Assembly: GCF_026212465.1 (NCBI RefSeq)
Contig: NC_080060.1
Span: 315,501 to 379,500, forward strand
Origin: Amaranthus tricolor
Lineage: Eukaryota > Streptophyta > Magnoliopsida > Caryophyllales > Amaranthaceae
Length of the DNA: 64,000 bases
Direction: 5' to 3'
Below the pieces are notes generated by a model. It ran no database searches and was not told the DNA's origin. It was given only the letters and a program-made list of their open reading frames with translations. Below, piece after piece: positions 10,722 through 20,671 of the stretch. Position numbers and translations under genes: made by a program. Positions within the stretch are counted from its first letter, which is position 1. Each line of letters begins with the position of its first letter.

Positions 10722-12350
10722 AATAATTCTTCAAAGCTTTGGCGTTTTGCAATGATTGTATTAAATCAAATTTCACGATGAAACTTCAGCAGTTCAGCTA
10801 TGCATTTCATCGAACATGTTGTGAGCAATACAACATACGAATCATTAATATACCTTCTTTTGGTTAATTTTCAACTAAGCTAGGATTGACATTCTCACTA
10901 GGGGTATGCAAACCCTATACGGGATCTTCAGATAATCAGATCGGATACCTAAATTATCCAAATAAATTTCAAATCTCTTCTTCTGCCAAGTGAATATAAT
11001 GCTCACATTCCCACTGTTATTCCTTCTGTCTGTGAATGGTAATAAAAAAGAGGGGAATCAACTGAGTGAGTTATTAGGTAAATTCACAAGTCAGAACTCG
11101 GAGTTGGTCCAGACGATTTAACTAGCAAAGATATGAATTGAAATGCCCCCAGAATGTGCCTAGAGATGACATACGCGTATAATTATACGAGTTTTACTTT
11201 TGCATTCGCTCCAGGTGAAGCAGGTATATGTATGAATAATAAATTTGGTGGATAATCAATGGGTAGTGGATAGGTGGTTTTTATCCCTCTCATATCCACC
11301 GTCTGTGTTATTGACGTTCGCCATATATACAATTTTTCTAATTTATATTAAATTTATATATTTTTATTAAAAACTATTAACAAAAAATTAAATATATTAT
11401 TTTTATTTTATTATATTATATGATATTAAAAAATTAAATATACAATTAAATTTGTAAAGACTTATAAAGTATATAACAAGAATTTAGAGTGTATGTGAGG
11501 CAGGTATAAGGTGGACATATCAATTATGGGTTTACCCAATTGGTCATAGTGGATGGTACTGGATTTAAATGTATATCCAAGTGGGTACGCGTTATGCATA
11601 GATTAAAATTTTATCTGATATGGGTGGTAGGTAGGCAGTAGGTATGAAAAATTTAGGTGAGTATAGATATGGGAAAAGTATACCGCAACTTTCCATCTAC
11701 TTTATCATCCTTAGTTATTTGTGCGCCATTGCGAATTTAGATTTTAAAATGAAATTTTAAAAAAAAAGTTATTGTCAATATCATTATAAATTAAAATTTA
11801 TAATATACTAAAATTCAACTGGGGTCAATTAACCCAATTGCAATATATCTTCCTATATCCTGGTTGTGGGATTCAATTACACCTCGAATAATACTGTGGG
11901 CGAGGGAAGAGGTCGCTCGTGGGGTGGGCGGGGAGGTAGGGGATGTAGTTACTAGTTCGTTGTGACTTGTGAGGAAAGGTGGGTGAGGGAAGTTGATGGT
12001 GGGAAATGGGTGGTGGTTGGAGAAATGGGCCAAGTAGTGGATGGTGAGGGGTTGAGTATGGTAATGGACAATTTGGATGGATGAGAAAGCGAGGGAGATT
12101 TTGTTTACAATTACTTTTTTTGGTAAAATTTGTTTTCAAAAATTTTTAAAAAATATATGTCAACAAGTAAGATGATGAGACGTGTCATTTTGATATACTT
12201 TTCGCATATGATAAAATCACCAAAATTTTTATCATTTTTTGTCAATTAAAGAAATAAAAGTACTTATTTTATCCATCGTACAACAAAGTGTAAATACATA
12301 ATGTCAATTATCCAGAGTATCGGGGAGATCAATATTGATGTAATCCATTC
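10722..12350. other. intergenic DNA upstream of DPH7
   Basis: No gene is seen. The DPH7 promoter should lie in the first few hundred bases, read leftward. The rest is AT-rich, with short unconvincing frames, including a proline/histidine-rich minus-strand frame near 11815-12140 that arises from a purine-rich plus strand. Confidence 0.5.
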
Positions 12351-12354
12351 AAGC

Positions 12355-12795
12355 AGGCTGGCTCGAGTGGAAAACAACCATTAGGGTGCTATGTGATAAA
12401 AAAGTTTTCCTTACAAAGATATTCAATTGAGTTATGATTAGACTTGCATTGTGTATGGGATAGAATGTTGGCACGCAAAGAAGTCCTTTGAACATAAGAT
12501 GGATGTAGTGGATATGAGAATGACGAGGTGGATGTATGAGTACACAATGATGGATAGAATCAGAAACCATGAGTTGAGAAAGATGCTTAAGGGTTGCCCA
12601 TTTGTTGACAAAAGTACATGAAAACAAATTGAGGTGGTTTGAACATATGAAGAGAAAAACTGCATACGCGCCAATAAGAATGATGGAAAACATTATAGTT
12701 GAGGGTAATCAAAGTCAAAATAGACTCAAAAAGACGTGGGAGGAGCAAATAAAATTGACTTGTGAGAGTTTCACAACTGTGAAGACCTGACCAAA
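12355..12795 (+). mobile_element. RTE-type LINE, 3' coding fragment
   Basis: In broken frames the plus strand encodes the C-terminal signature that follows the reverse transcriptase in plant RTE-type LINEs. An EC/ECWHAK-like stretch is followed by HKMDVVDMRMTRWMY, then DRIRNHELRK, then NKLRWFEHMKRKTAYAPIR, then LKKTWEEQIK. Frameshifts and stops interrupt it, so it is a dead 5'-truncated copy. Confidence 0.7.
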
Positions 12796-14395
12796 TATAA
12801 TATGATGGAAAGCCTTTAAACTTTTGATAATTTTTGACTACTTTTCCTTTCCTTACATAGTTATGTCTTTGTATTTAGTTATTAATTTACTTTTTTTTTT
12901 GTCTCTCATTTACTTTTTCTATAATAGTTCAGTTACAATTTTAATATGTGTTGTAAGCTGCTTGTGTCATTTCAGTCGTATTGTGTGTTATTCACTTATC
13001 TCTTTTGAAAGAAGGGGTGTATATATCTCACTCAAGTATCACAAATCAAGTTTAGGTGAGTGTTTATGATGCGTCTTAGTGTAGAACCAAATAATGCAAG
13101 TTAATGTAATGAATGACAATAATTAAGACATAATCAAGACAAAGATTTACGGTGGTTTACCAATCATGGATACATCCACCATCTAGTATAAGATTAATAT
13201 TAATGTGTTTAAATGAGAAATATAAACTAAAGAGGAATTACAAATGGAGGTTTAATGTAAAAAAGAGAGGAGCTAATTAGAGAGAAAACATAAGCTAGAA
13301 GGATGCTATATGCATAAGACTTTGGTGCATTAATAACTTAACATGTAGAAGAGTATTATATGAGAAGAAACCACAAGGAGGGGGCAACAACCTAGCATAC
13401 CCAACAGAACGCAAAAATTGACAAAATGAAGGACAACAGCAGTGTATAGCATAAGGGCAGCAACTTTTGAGCCATTTTCTTGCCTTTTTCCAAGTACCCC
13501 ATGGTCCCCATTTGTCCAATTACTCTTACACTTTTCCTTGGTCTGAATTCTAACTTTGGTGCCCAAGATTTGCTTCACCCAAACACCCTAACACTTGGTA
13601 CAATGTACTAGTATACTTGTGTAGTTCCCAAACAACCAATCACAAATGTGTGACATGTCCTCTTCTAACTTCACTAACTAATATGATTGATTTTCTTAAC
13701 ATGTTTTGATTACTTGGTGGAAATCACCGATAATCATAACATCTTTGCAGTAACCTATCTTTTTGGGAATAATCTGAGTGCACAAATTTCTCCTTATTTT
13801 CTTATTGGAGGGGGCACGAGTATGATCTGCTTGAGAACCTCCTTTTGGATCATGAATTATGCGGGATACTATATAGAAGACTCTGACTCTATTTTATCTT
13901 TTTAAAAAAATACCACTATGGGCTATTGCGTACTCCATCCGTTCCTAAAAGAAGTTTTAATTTTATATTTTTAAATGTTTTATTTGTTATTCTTATAAAG
14001 AATCTTTTTATTTATATTATAAATTTGGGACAAACATAACCTTATTCAACCCCATTTTAATATTTTAATAATTAATAAATTTATGGTTCTCAGTTTCTCA
14101 CATATTTTCCATTAACTTCGTTAAAAAATTTTTATATTACTTATAGATGGTCCTCATATGTTTCGTACAAACCTTATATTTTTTGCTTTTTAATTTTTTT
14201 AATATTTTTTAATATTTATGGTCTTTATTTTTCCTTCATAAAATTATTATTCAATAAAATAATATTTATTATTTAATGTTTTTAAAATTTTTTAAAATAT
14301 TTTTTTATGAAAATTTCACAATGAGTACAAATGAACTCTCCCTCTCTTTTCAAGGGTAACCACAATAAGAGTTAGACATTGGTTCCTCTCAACTA
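12796..14395. other. gene-free AT-rich stretch
   Basis: No gene recognised. A word at 13931-13955 (ACTCCATCCGTTCCTAAAAG) resembles one end of a Stowaway/mariner MITE, but no matching inverted end was found within the next 450 bases. Confidence 0.45.
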
Positions 14396-14396
14396 A

Positions 14397-14735
14397 TCAC
14401 AACACCAACAAGGGCAACAACCGCTACCACCACCACTAACAGTGGCAGCGGCTGCCCCAGCCAAATGCGCCACTCCTTTCCTCTTTCTCTCACACGCACA
14501 GAACAACATCATCTTTGCGCCACCCCATCCACACGCTTAGCAGCCCAGCAGCAGCTCTAAGGCTGCCGCCAAACACGCCACCTCCATGGCAGCCTCGCTT
14601 CCTCCTCACAGACGCCACATCACCACTCTCAATTGATAACCATCCCTCTCACACCCGGGCTTTAGAAGAAAACTCCACCGCCCAAGTACCAGCTCCAAAT
14701 TCCTCCGGTACTTCTCCTATCCCCGAGATTTCAAA
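14397..14735 (+). other. possible 5' untranslated exon of MORC6
   Basis: A markedly GC- and CT-rich island in AT-rich surroundings, ending in a good donor (AAAA|GTAAGT at about 14735). The following sequence is T-rich, with the TTAGGG and 'gttagggtttgtgatttt' words usual in plant leader introns. A compatible acceptor (ATACAG|TGG) lies at about 20662, ten bases before the MORC6 ATG. This would make a leader intron of almost 6 kb filled with transposons. Alternatively it is the start of another, unrecognised transcript. The 110-codon frame here has no convincing ATG. Confidence 0.33.
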
Positions 14736-15194
14736 AGTAAGTTATATTTTTCGCTTTATTTTTCGAAGAACAGCTGTATCGGTCTATGTAACAACTGTCT
14801 TTATCCTGTCACGTGCCTTAAGTTGCTTTTTAGTGTTTGTCACGTGACCTTTGAGAGGTTATATAAAATCAAATTTTCTCTCTCTTAGGGCTTAATAAGG
14901 AAAATTTCCAAATTTTGTTTTTTTGGAGAAGTTTCTATAAGAGGTTAGGGTTTGTGATTTTTTGAATTTGTGTACTACAAATATGTTTTGCAATTTGATT
15001 TGAGAGCAGCAGAAGTGCTAATTTGTGGGTTTATGCTGTTTTTGACTTAATATCTGTGTGATCTTGCAGATTTGCTTTATTGTGTTTGAAGTTGTTGATC
15101 TTGATCAATTGGTACTTGGTTGGATCTTACTATTTTTGTAGCTTGGTAGATTTACTTGGAGTTGTAAGTAAATTGCTAGATCTGTAGTTTCATA

Positions 15195-15355
15195 TTTTTT
15201 CTTTCACAAATTTTTGTACGAGACGGTCTCACTGTGAGACGTGCTCTCTATAGTTGTGTTTAATAACCCAATAATGAAAATTTTTAGCCTAATGAACCTC
15301 TTTTATTAATTTGTTTCATGGTGAGAAGGTCTCATGTAAGAGACGTTCTTCTTTT
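15195..15355. repeat. MITE-like element with GAGACGGTCTC hairpins
   Basis: Bounded by 'acgagacggtctcactgtgagacg' on the left and 'gtgagaaggtctcatgtaagagacg' on the right. These are internally palindromic and partly inverted with respect to each other. The same motif family bounds the larger element at 18085-18487. Confidence 0.5.
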
Positions 15356-15510
15356 AGCACAAATAGGTTTAAAGGTTTATGCTTTAATTTTTTGTGACTT
15401 TTGTCTCTCTCTTTTGATTAATTTTTTGGATACTTTTTGATTTGCTTATATTTTCAAAATCTTTTAAGTCATTTGAAAACCATTTTTCATTTGTTATTCT
15501 CTTAATTATA

Positions 15511-15767
15511 CTCCTTCCGAACCAATTTAGATGTCCCATTTGCTTGGGCACGGTTAAGGATGGTGTGGGGTCCATTAAAAAGAATAAGTAGTAAAGGGTA
15601 AGTAGTGAAGGATAGTTGGGTAAGTAAGGTATATGGGGGTATGTTCATAATTACTTGTGTGAACTAAGGATATTTAGGTAAAAAAAGATTGACAAAAATA
15701 GAAATGAGACAACTAAAAAGACTTTGCTAAATAAGGAAATGGGATAACTAAATTGATTCGAAGGGAG
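15511..15767. mobile_element. Stowaway MITE
   Basis: The left end CTCCTTCCGAACCAATTTAG and the right end, read inverted, CTCCCTTCGAATCAATTTAG agree at 17 of 20 positions. TA is duplicated at both borders (15509-15510 and 15768-15769), as made by Tc1/mariner transposases. The element is about 257 bp and non-coding. Confidence 0.85.
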
Positions 15768-16402
15768 TATAAATCTTGAGTACTCACTTAATTTTGGCAT
15801 TCATAATTTATCATATTTTGTTTCAATTATAATTGATACATGATTAATATATTAGTGGTCAAAGTTGTGTCTTAGATAATGTGAATGAGGGGCAAAAAAG
15901 AAAAGACATAAAGCTAGATCTATTGCTTTTATATAACATACATAGTGCACAATATAATTTCGATCACGGTTGCGGACTTGCGGTAACGATCTTGAAACGG
16001 ATTTCGTGTTCAATGCAAAGGGTTTTGTATATCTTTAAGATAATTTTTTGATCTAATTTTATCTAGTTACCCTTATTTTTCACTAAGTTTGCCCAAAAAG
16101 TATGTATTATTTAATTTTTGTGTGAAATTTGAGCATAAAAATAACATATAATCAATGTATAACGAATATAAAGCATAAACAACATGAAATTACAAAAGAA
16201 CTAATGTTTCTTCAAAATAAAAAGTATCATAGTGCACATAGCGTTCATTAGGGTAAGAGAAAAATCTCATAACAACCTCTTTACGGAGATCGTGATGGTT
16301 GTAGACAACAATATTGCCCCCTAGCCTAATGGGCACATGTAATAGAGTGACTACCCTTGTCATTCAAAATCCATCCTAGGGTTTCCACCTAAATACAGAG
16401 TC

Positions 16403-16461
16403 CATGGAGGCAACCTTACTTGAGCGATGAGCATGGAGGCAACCTTACTTGAGCGATGAGT
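16403..16461 (+). repeat. perfect 29-bp tandem duplication
   Basis: The block starting 'catggaggcaacc' and ending 'gagcgatgag' occurs twice in immediate succession. It belongs to no recognised gene. Confidence 0.85.
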
Positions 16462-16851
16462 AGGCTTTTTTCATTTAGCAGTATCCATGACGACTTGCTG
16501 ATGCGAAGGCTCTACTACACATGTTGTAGACATCTAGTGCTTGCGAGGCATGTGGTTGCCTAGGGATTGGTCAAGCGGTTGGGTTCGTTACCTATTATAT
16601 CAATCGATGTGGGATTCCTGATATTCCAGAGACCTTCACCTAGGTGTGTAGCGAATTGCAATTCGAGTTGATTAGCCCCATTTTCGGGTCAATGGCAATC
16701 CAAATCGGTTATATGGCAACCCAAGAAAATCAAATGGGAAATTTGATTTCTAGATTAAGGAAGTTATTGAAGAGAGAAAAGAGGAAAAGAATATGAAGAA
16801 GATGGAGACAAACAAGAGAAAGTTGAAGCAAAGGAAGACATACTAATGTAG

Positions 16852-17338
16852 AAACCCTGAGGGGTAGCTCAAGTGGTTGAGCTCTTCGATTATATCTAGA
16901 GGTCACATGCATAGTTAACATGGAACGTGGAACGTAGTCACATTCCATGATTCGGGAACGTTCGTCCTTAATCACCACGAAACGCGACCCAAACGCTCAA
17001 GGTGACGTCCCGGTGTAGAATACCTTTTTTTGTAGGGCATTTTTACCTTCATTTACAAATTAAAGAAAAAAAAGGAGGAAAAACGAGATGAAACCTTGAA
17101 AATAATATACATAATTTATCTTGTACCCAATCGTTCCCGAGTCAATCTAAGTTGCATTCCTTGTTCTCGGTCTCGTTCCCCGTTCAAAACCAAATGTCGT
17201 TCCAGTCCAGGTAACAATGGTCACAAGTTCGAGTCCCATTAGGGCGACTAGAGGTTTTCTTGGTCATTATCTTCAGGCCCTTGTGAATAATTTGTGCACG
17301 TAAACTGCTCCAGATACCCGAGTTATTAAAAAAAGAGT
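16852..17338 (+). repeat. tRNA-derived SINE, split by a MITE
   Basis: A tRNA-like A box (GGTAGCTCAAGTGGTTGAG, about 16863-16881) and a B box (GGTCACAAGTTCGAGTCCC, about 17219-17237) are separated by the 310-bp insertion at 16910-17219. Once this is discounted their spacing is that of a tRNA-type promoter. The 3' side ends in a short A run near 17330-17337. Confidence 0.65.
16910..17219. mobile_element. hAT-type MITE inside a SINE
   Basis: The ends CATAGTTAACATGGAACG and, inverted, CATTGTTACCTGGACTGG are imperfect inverted repeats. The flanks GTCACATG (16902-16909) and GTCACAAG (17220-17227) form an 8-bp target duplication with one change. The interior is non-coding. It interrupts the host SINE between its A and B boxes. 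Confidence 0.65.
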
Positions 17339-18084
17339 TAGATTTTTCTCCCTTATCTATTTTCTATCTTGTTATCGACATAAATGTACTAATATATTCC
17401 TATTTTTTTCTCCTTCTTTTTCTAATTTTATTTGTCTTTTATTTTTTATTCACTTTTACACTTTCTCTTTATTTTCTTTTATTCTTTTTTATTCAAAAGA
17501 CTTTTTTGGTTTTATTTTTCTAATTCTAAAATCTAAAGTATTTAGGGATTTTTTATTTAATAATTGACCCTAAATTGTACCTTGATCTAGATTGAATCGT
17601 TTTGCGACACAAGAAAACTCAAACCAAAATCTTATCGATCTGACCTTAGGTTTTGAAAATTGGTAAATTTTACTTTCAAACTTGTTCCGCAACTCGAATT
17701 GATCCTAATTTTAGTAAAATTAGTTTAAGATGATGTTGTGTTTTATCGATTATCTAAAAATTGAGTTAGGAAGAGAGTCGGATTTAAAAATTTGGCGATT
17801 TGTTTAATTAGATACGATACAACCTAATTTTGACAATATGGTTCTAATTTAAATAGGTCAAACGGGGTTGTAACCATGTCAAATGATCTTGGGTTCTTGG
17901 ATGTTGTTTTTGACCTCCCTTGTGATTCAAAGTAAGAAGATCTTTTATATTGTGTAGGGGATGCTTTTTTGGGGAAATATGTGGAATTGTTGATGGTTTT
18001 TGTGCTAGGAAGGAGAGGATAAGGGCATCCAAACCGTTTGAGAACTTGGTGGCCCAAGGTGAGTTTAAATATTTAGGCCTTTTT

Positions 18085-18487
18085 CTAAAATACAGCCGGT
18101 CTCCTAAGAGACCGTCTCTTTGAGAGACGTCTCTCAGGCCCATCCCATTAAACCTTAATGTCCACTTATTTAACCTTAATGCCTACTTACAATATACTTG
18201 ATGCCCACTGAAAAAGTACTTAAAATGCCTACTTATAATATTTTTAATGTCTACCGAGAAACTTAGCTTACTAGCCTACTTATCATATCCTTAATGCATA
18301 CTTACAACATCTTTAATGCTTACTTACAATATATTTTGCCCACCGAGTAAGTATTTAAGTACTTACAATATTCTAAATGCTTACTTACAATATTCTTAAT
18401 GCTTACCGAAAAACTTACTCTATATTTTCCTTTTTGGCCTAGTCCAATTAGAGATGGTCTTTTAAAAAGACCGTCTCTCACAAGAAT
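18085..18487. mobile_element. MITE with GAGACCGTCTC ends and a ~20-bp tandem core
   Basis: Both ends carry nested hairpins built on GAGACCGTCTC. The interior repeats a unit of roughly 20 bp reading '(t)taatgcctacttacaata' many times between 18160 and 18420, with drift between copies. It is non-coding. The superfamily was not determined because a clean target duplication was not found. Confidence 0.6.
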
Positions 18488-18503
18488 TTGTGTTTAAAAT
18501 ATA

Positions 18504-18753
18504 CTTTCTTCGTTCTGTTTTACCCGCTACACAAGCTTTTGCACAAGAATTAAGAAATTGATATTTTTGTGTTATAAAGACCATTATAATCTCTAAAGAG
18601 ATATGTGTAAAAGTTAATGAAGTATGAATAAGAAAAAAAAAATGGCGTAAAATAGTTATTTACATAGTTATTCTATGCCAAAAATCGTAATGTAGTATGT
18701 AATTTAAAACGGTTAAATAAGGAAAGTGTAGCAAGTATAATGAAACATAGGAC
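18504..18753. mobile_element. Stowaway-like MITE
   Basis: The left end CTTTCTTCGTTCTGTTTTAC and the right end, read inverted (CTATGTTTCATTATACTTGC), are imperfect inverted repeats followed by shared GCTACAC. A TA precedes the left end. Confidence 0.6.
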
Positions 18754-19858
18754 ATAAATTAAAAAGTGCAAAATTTGTAAACTTGACGGCTAATGAATAG
18801 GTTTGTAAGTTGTAGCCATAGGGACCACCTTGGACTTTTTAAAAGGTATATTGAGAGATGTGGGTTTGATTATTGAAGAGGTTTGTAAGATGCTTGGTTG
18901 ATAGGACTATAACCTACACAAGAGGGCTTATTTCTCTTTTGATTTGCTTTTGATACGTAGTCACATTTGTCATTATTCTATTCTTTGCACTTTTTGAAGC
19001 TTTCCTTTACATTCTTTTTTAAACTGCTTTCAATGGGCTAGGCATACTTAAGACTTGAGAGATTACAAGTTGGAGTTTTACTACATATTTACAGTAACGT
19101 AAGACTTTAGGTAACTAGTTGTGTGAGAATCACTTTGATGCAATAGTTGAACTTGCTACCATGTTGTAGGGTACTTGGAGTACATATGTTTTTATACAAG
19201 CTTTTTTGAGAGTTTTTTCTTTGGTAGAATAGATTCCAATATATGCATGAGGTATTTTTTTTGTGTTTTTCTTAAAGATTTTTTGGGGATGGGATGTCAC
19301 ATCGTTTCCTCATCTTTATTCTTGCTGAAGTTGCCATAGCTTTATATCTTGATTTTCTCCTTGGTGGATGGAGGATCTTTTTGAGTTATTACACTTGTTG
19401 CATTACCTTAGAGTTACATTTCCGATGAGATAATGGTGGACTTTCTTTATTGTTCAATCATATCTTTTATATGGCCACATTTAGAAGTTCTAACTCATAC
19501 TGTTTCCATATGTCCACTTTTAATTAGAAGATTGGGGGGGCTAAAGAAGGTAAAACGTTGATTTGAATAGGTAGTTTCAATGATCTAAATACTTGTGGTG
19601 TGCTAGTCTCAAATAAACCAAGTAAAACTTTAGCTGTTCATATGTTATGCTCTAGATATTTGAAAAGCTATTTTTTGTACATGTATTTGTTTGTTATAGA
19701 GCTAAGAAACACTTCATGATGGCGTATCTTTATGGAGGGATGTTAGTGATGGGAGTAGGTTTTGCCTTTTACATTTTTGGGCCATGTATAAGTCTGAGAA
19801 GTCTTTATGGGTTCCAAGCTTTGTGGTCTTATTGCGGATATATTCACATCTCACTCTC
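18754..19858. other. gene-free stretch
   Basis: T-rich on the plus strand, with no gene, RNA or clear repeat end recognised. Confidence 0.4.
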
Positions 19859-19867
19859 ACCTTTTGT

Positions 19868-20414
19868 GCAAATTTGAAAGGAATAAGATTAATTATAAAA
19901 AAAAGCTTCAAATAAGAGCAAAATCAACTTATTTTCAAATATAAGCGCCTAAATCCCAAACATGAGGTATGGGTCTGTTCGCATTTACTAACTGCGAACA
20001 AGTGGTTTGATTCAAAAAAAAGCCAAAGAAGCTGTTCGAACTTACTAACTGCGAACAGGGTTGACTTTTTTTTGACCAAATCACCTATTCGCAGTTAGTA
20101 AGTGCGAACATGTATGTCCCTAAATGCAACAACTTCTTTCTAAGTGCGAACAGAGGAGCCTGGTCAAACAGAGTCAACCTCTTGTTCGCAGTTAGTAACT
20201 GTGAACAGGGAGTTGACCCTGTTTGACCAGGTTGAGAACAGTTTGGTTGACTTTTTTTGACCAGTTTGCCTCTGTTCGCAGCTACTAACTGCAAACAGCA
20301 AACAGCACCGAACCTGAGCTCTGGGGCTGGAGGCACTTACATTTGGAAGTAAGCTGATTTTGTTCTTATTTTGTGCTTTATTTTTATAATTAATCTTATC
20401 TATTTCAAATTTTT
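19868..20414. mobile_element. non-autonomous MULE with dyad-repeat interior
   Basis: Long imperfect terminal inverted repeats of about 80 bp (19868-19950 against 20335-20414) share blocks such as AAATTTGAAA, ATAAGATTAATTATAAAAA and CAAAATCA(A/G)CTTA. Perfect 9-bp direct repeats ACCTTTTGT flank the element (19859-19867 and 20415-20423), as expected for Mutator-like transposition. The interior alternates the dyad word GTTCGCAGTTAGTAACTG, in at least five variants, with GGTTGACTTTTTTTGACCA. It has no coding capacity. A related end is at about 45640-45790. Confidence 0.82.
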
Positions 20415-20671
20415 ACCTTTTGTTATATAAATTTGCTTAACTTTTTGATTTTGGTCCATTGTATAAGTCAACAAGTTAGTCTCTTCCTGAGATCTACATA
20501 AAAAGGGAGGAACTAAGCGAAGAACTAGTCAATTAGTATTCAATGTGTTTTACCGCATATTTTTTTATAATACAAATACAAAATTAAATGAAGATATTTA
20601 TGGTGTACTTGATTTAGGTTCCATGTCCTCATTCTATGATTTAGCGTAAGACGTGAAATACAGTGGTGAAA

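Noticed and set aside
11815..12140. Proline/histidine-rich minus-strand frames
   Set aside because: They come from a purine-rich plus-strand tract; two frames are open at once and no domain or splice signal supports them.
13295..13580. Overlapping minus-strand frames of 74 and 82 codons
   Set aside because: Both overlap in different frames with no recognisable domain, and the surrounding sequence is repeat-like.
13925..14345. Possible Stowaway MITE beginning ACTCCATCCGTTCC
   Set aside because: Only one end is seen; no inverted partner or TA duplication was found on the right.
16605..16615. Reverse-complement match to the snRNA upstream element (CGATGTGGGAT)
   Set aside because: No snRNA sequence follows at the expected distance and no TATA lies about 30 bp away. 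The word also occurs in repeats; the same verdict applies to TCCCACATCG near 50283.
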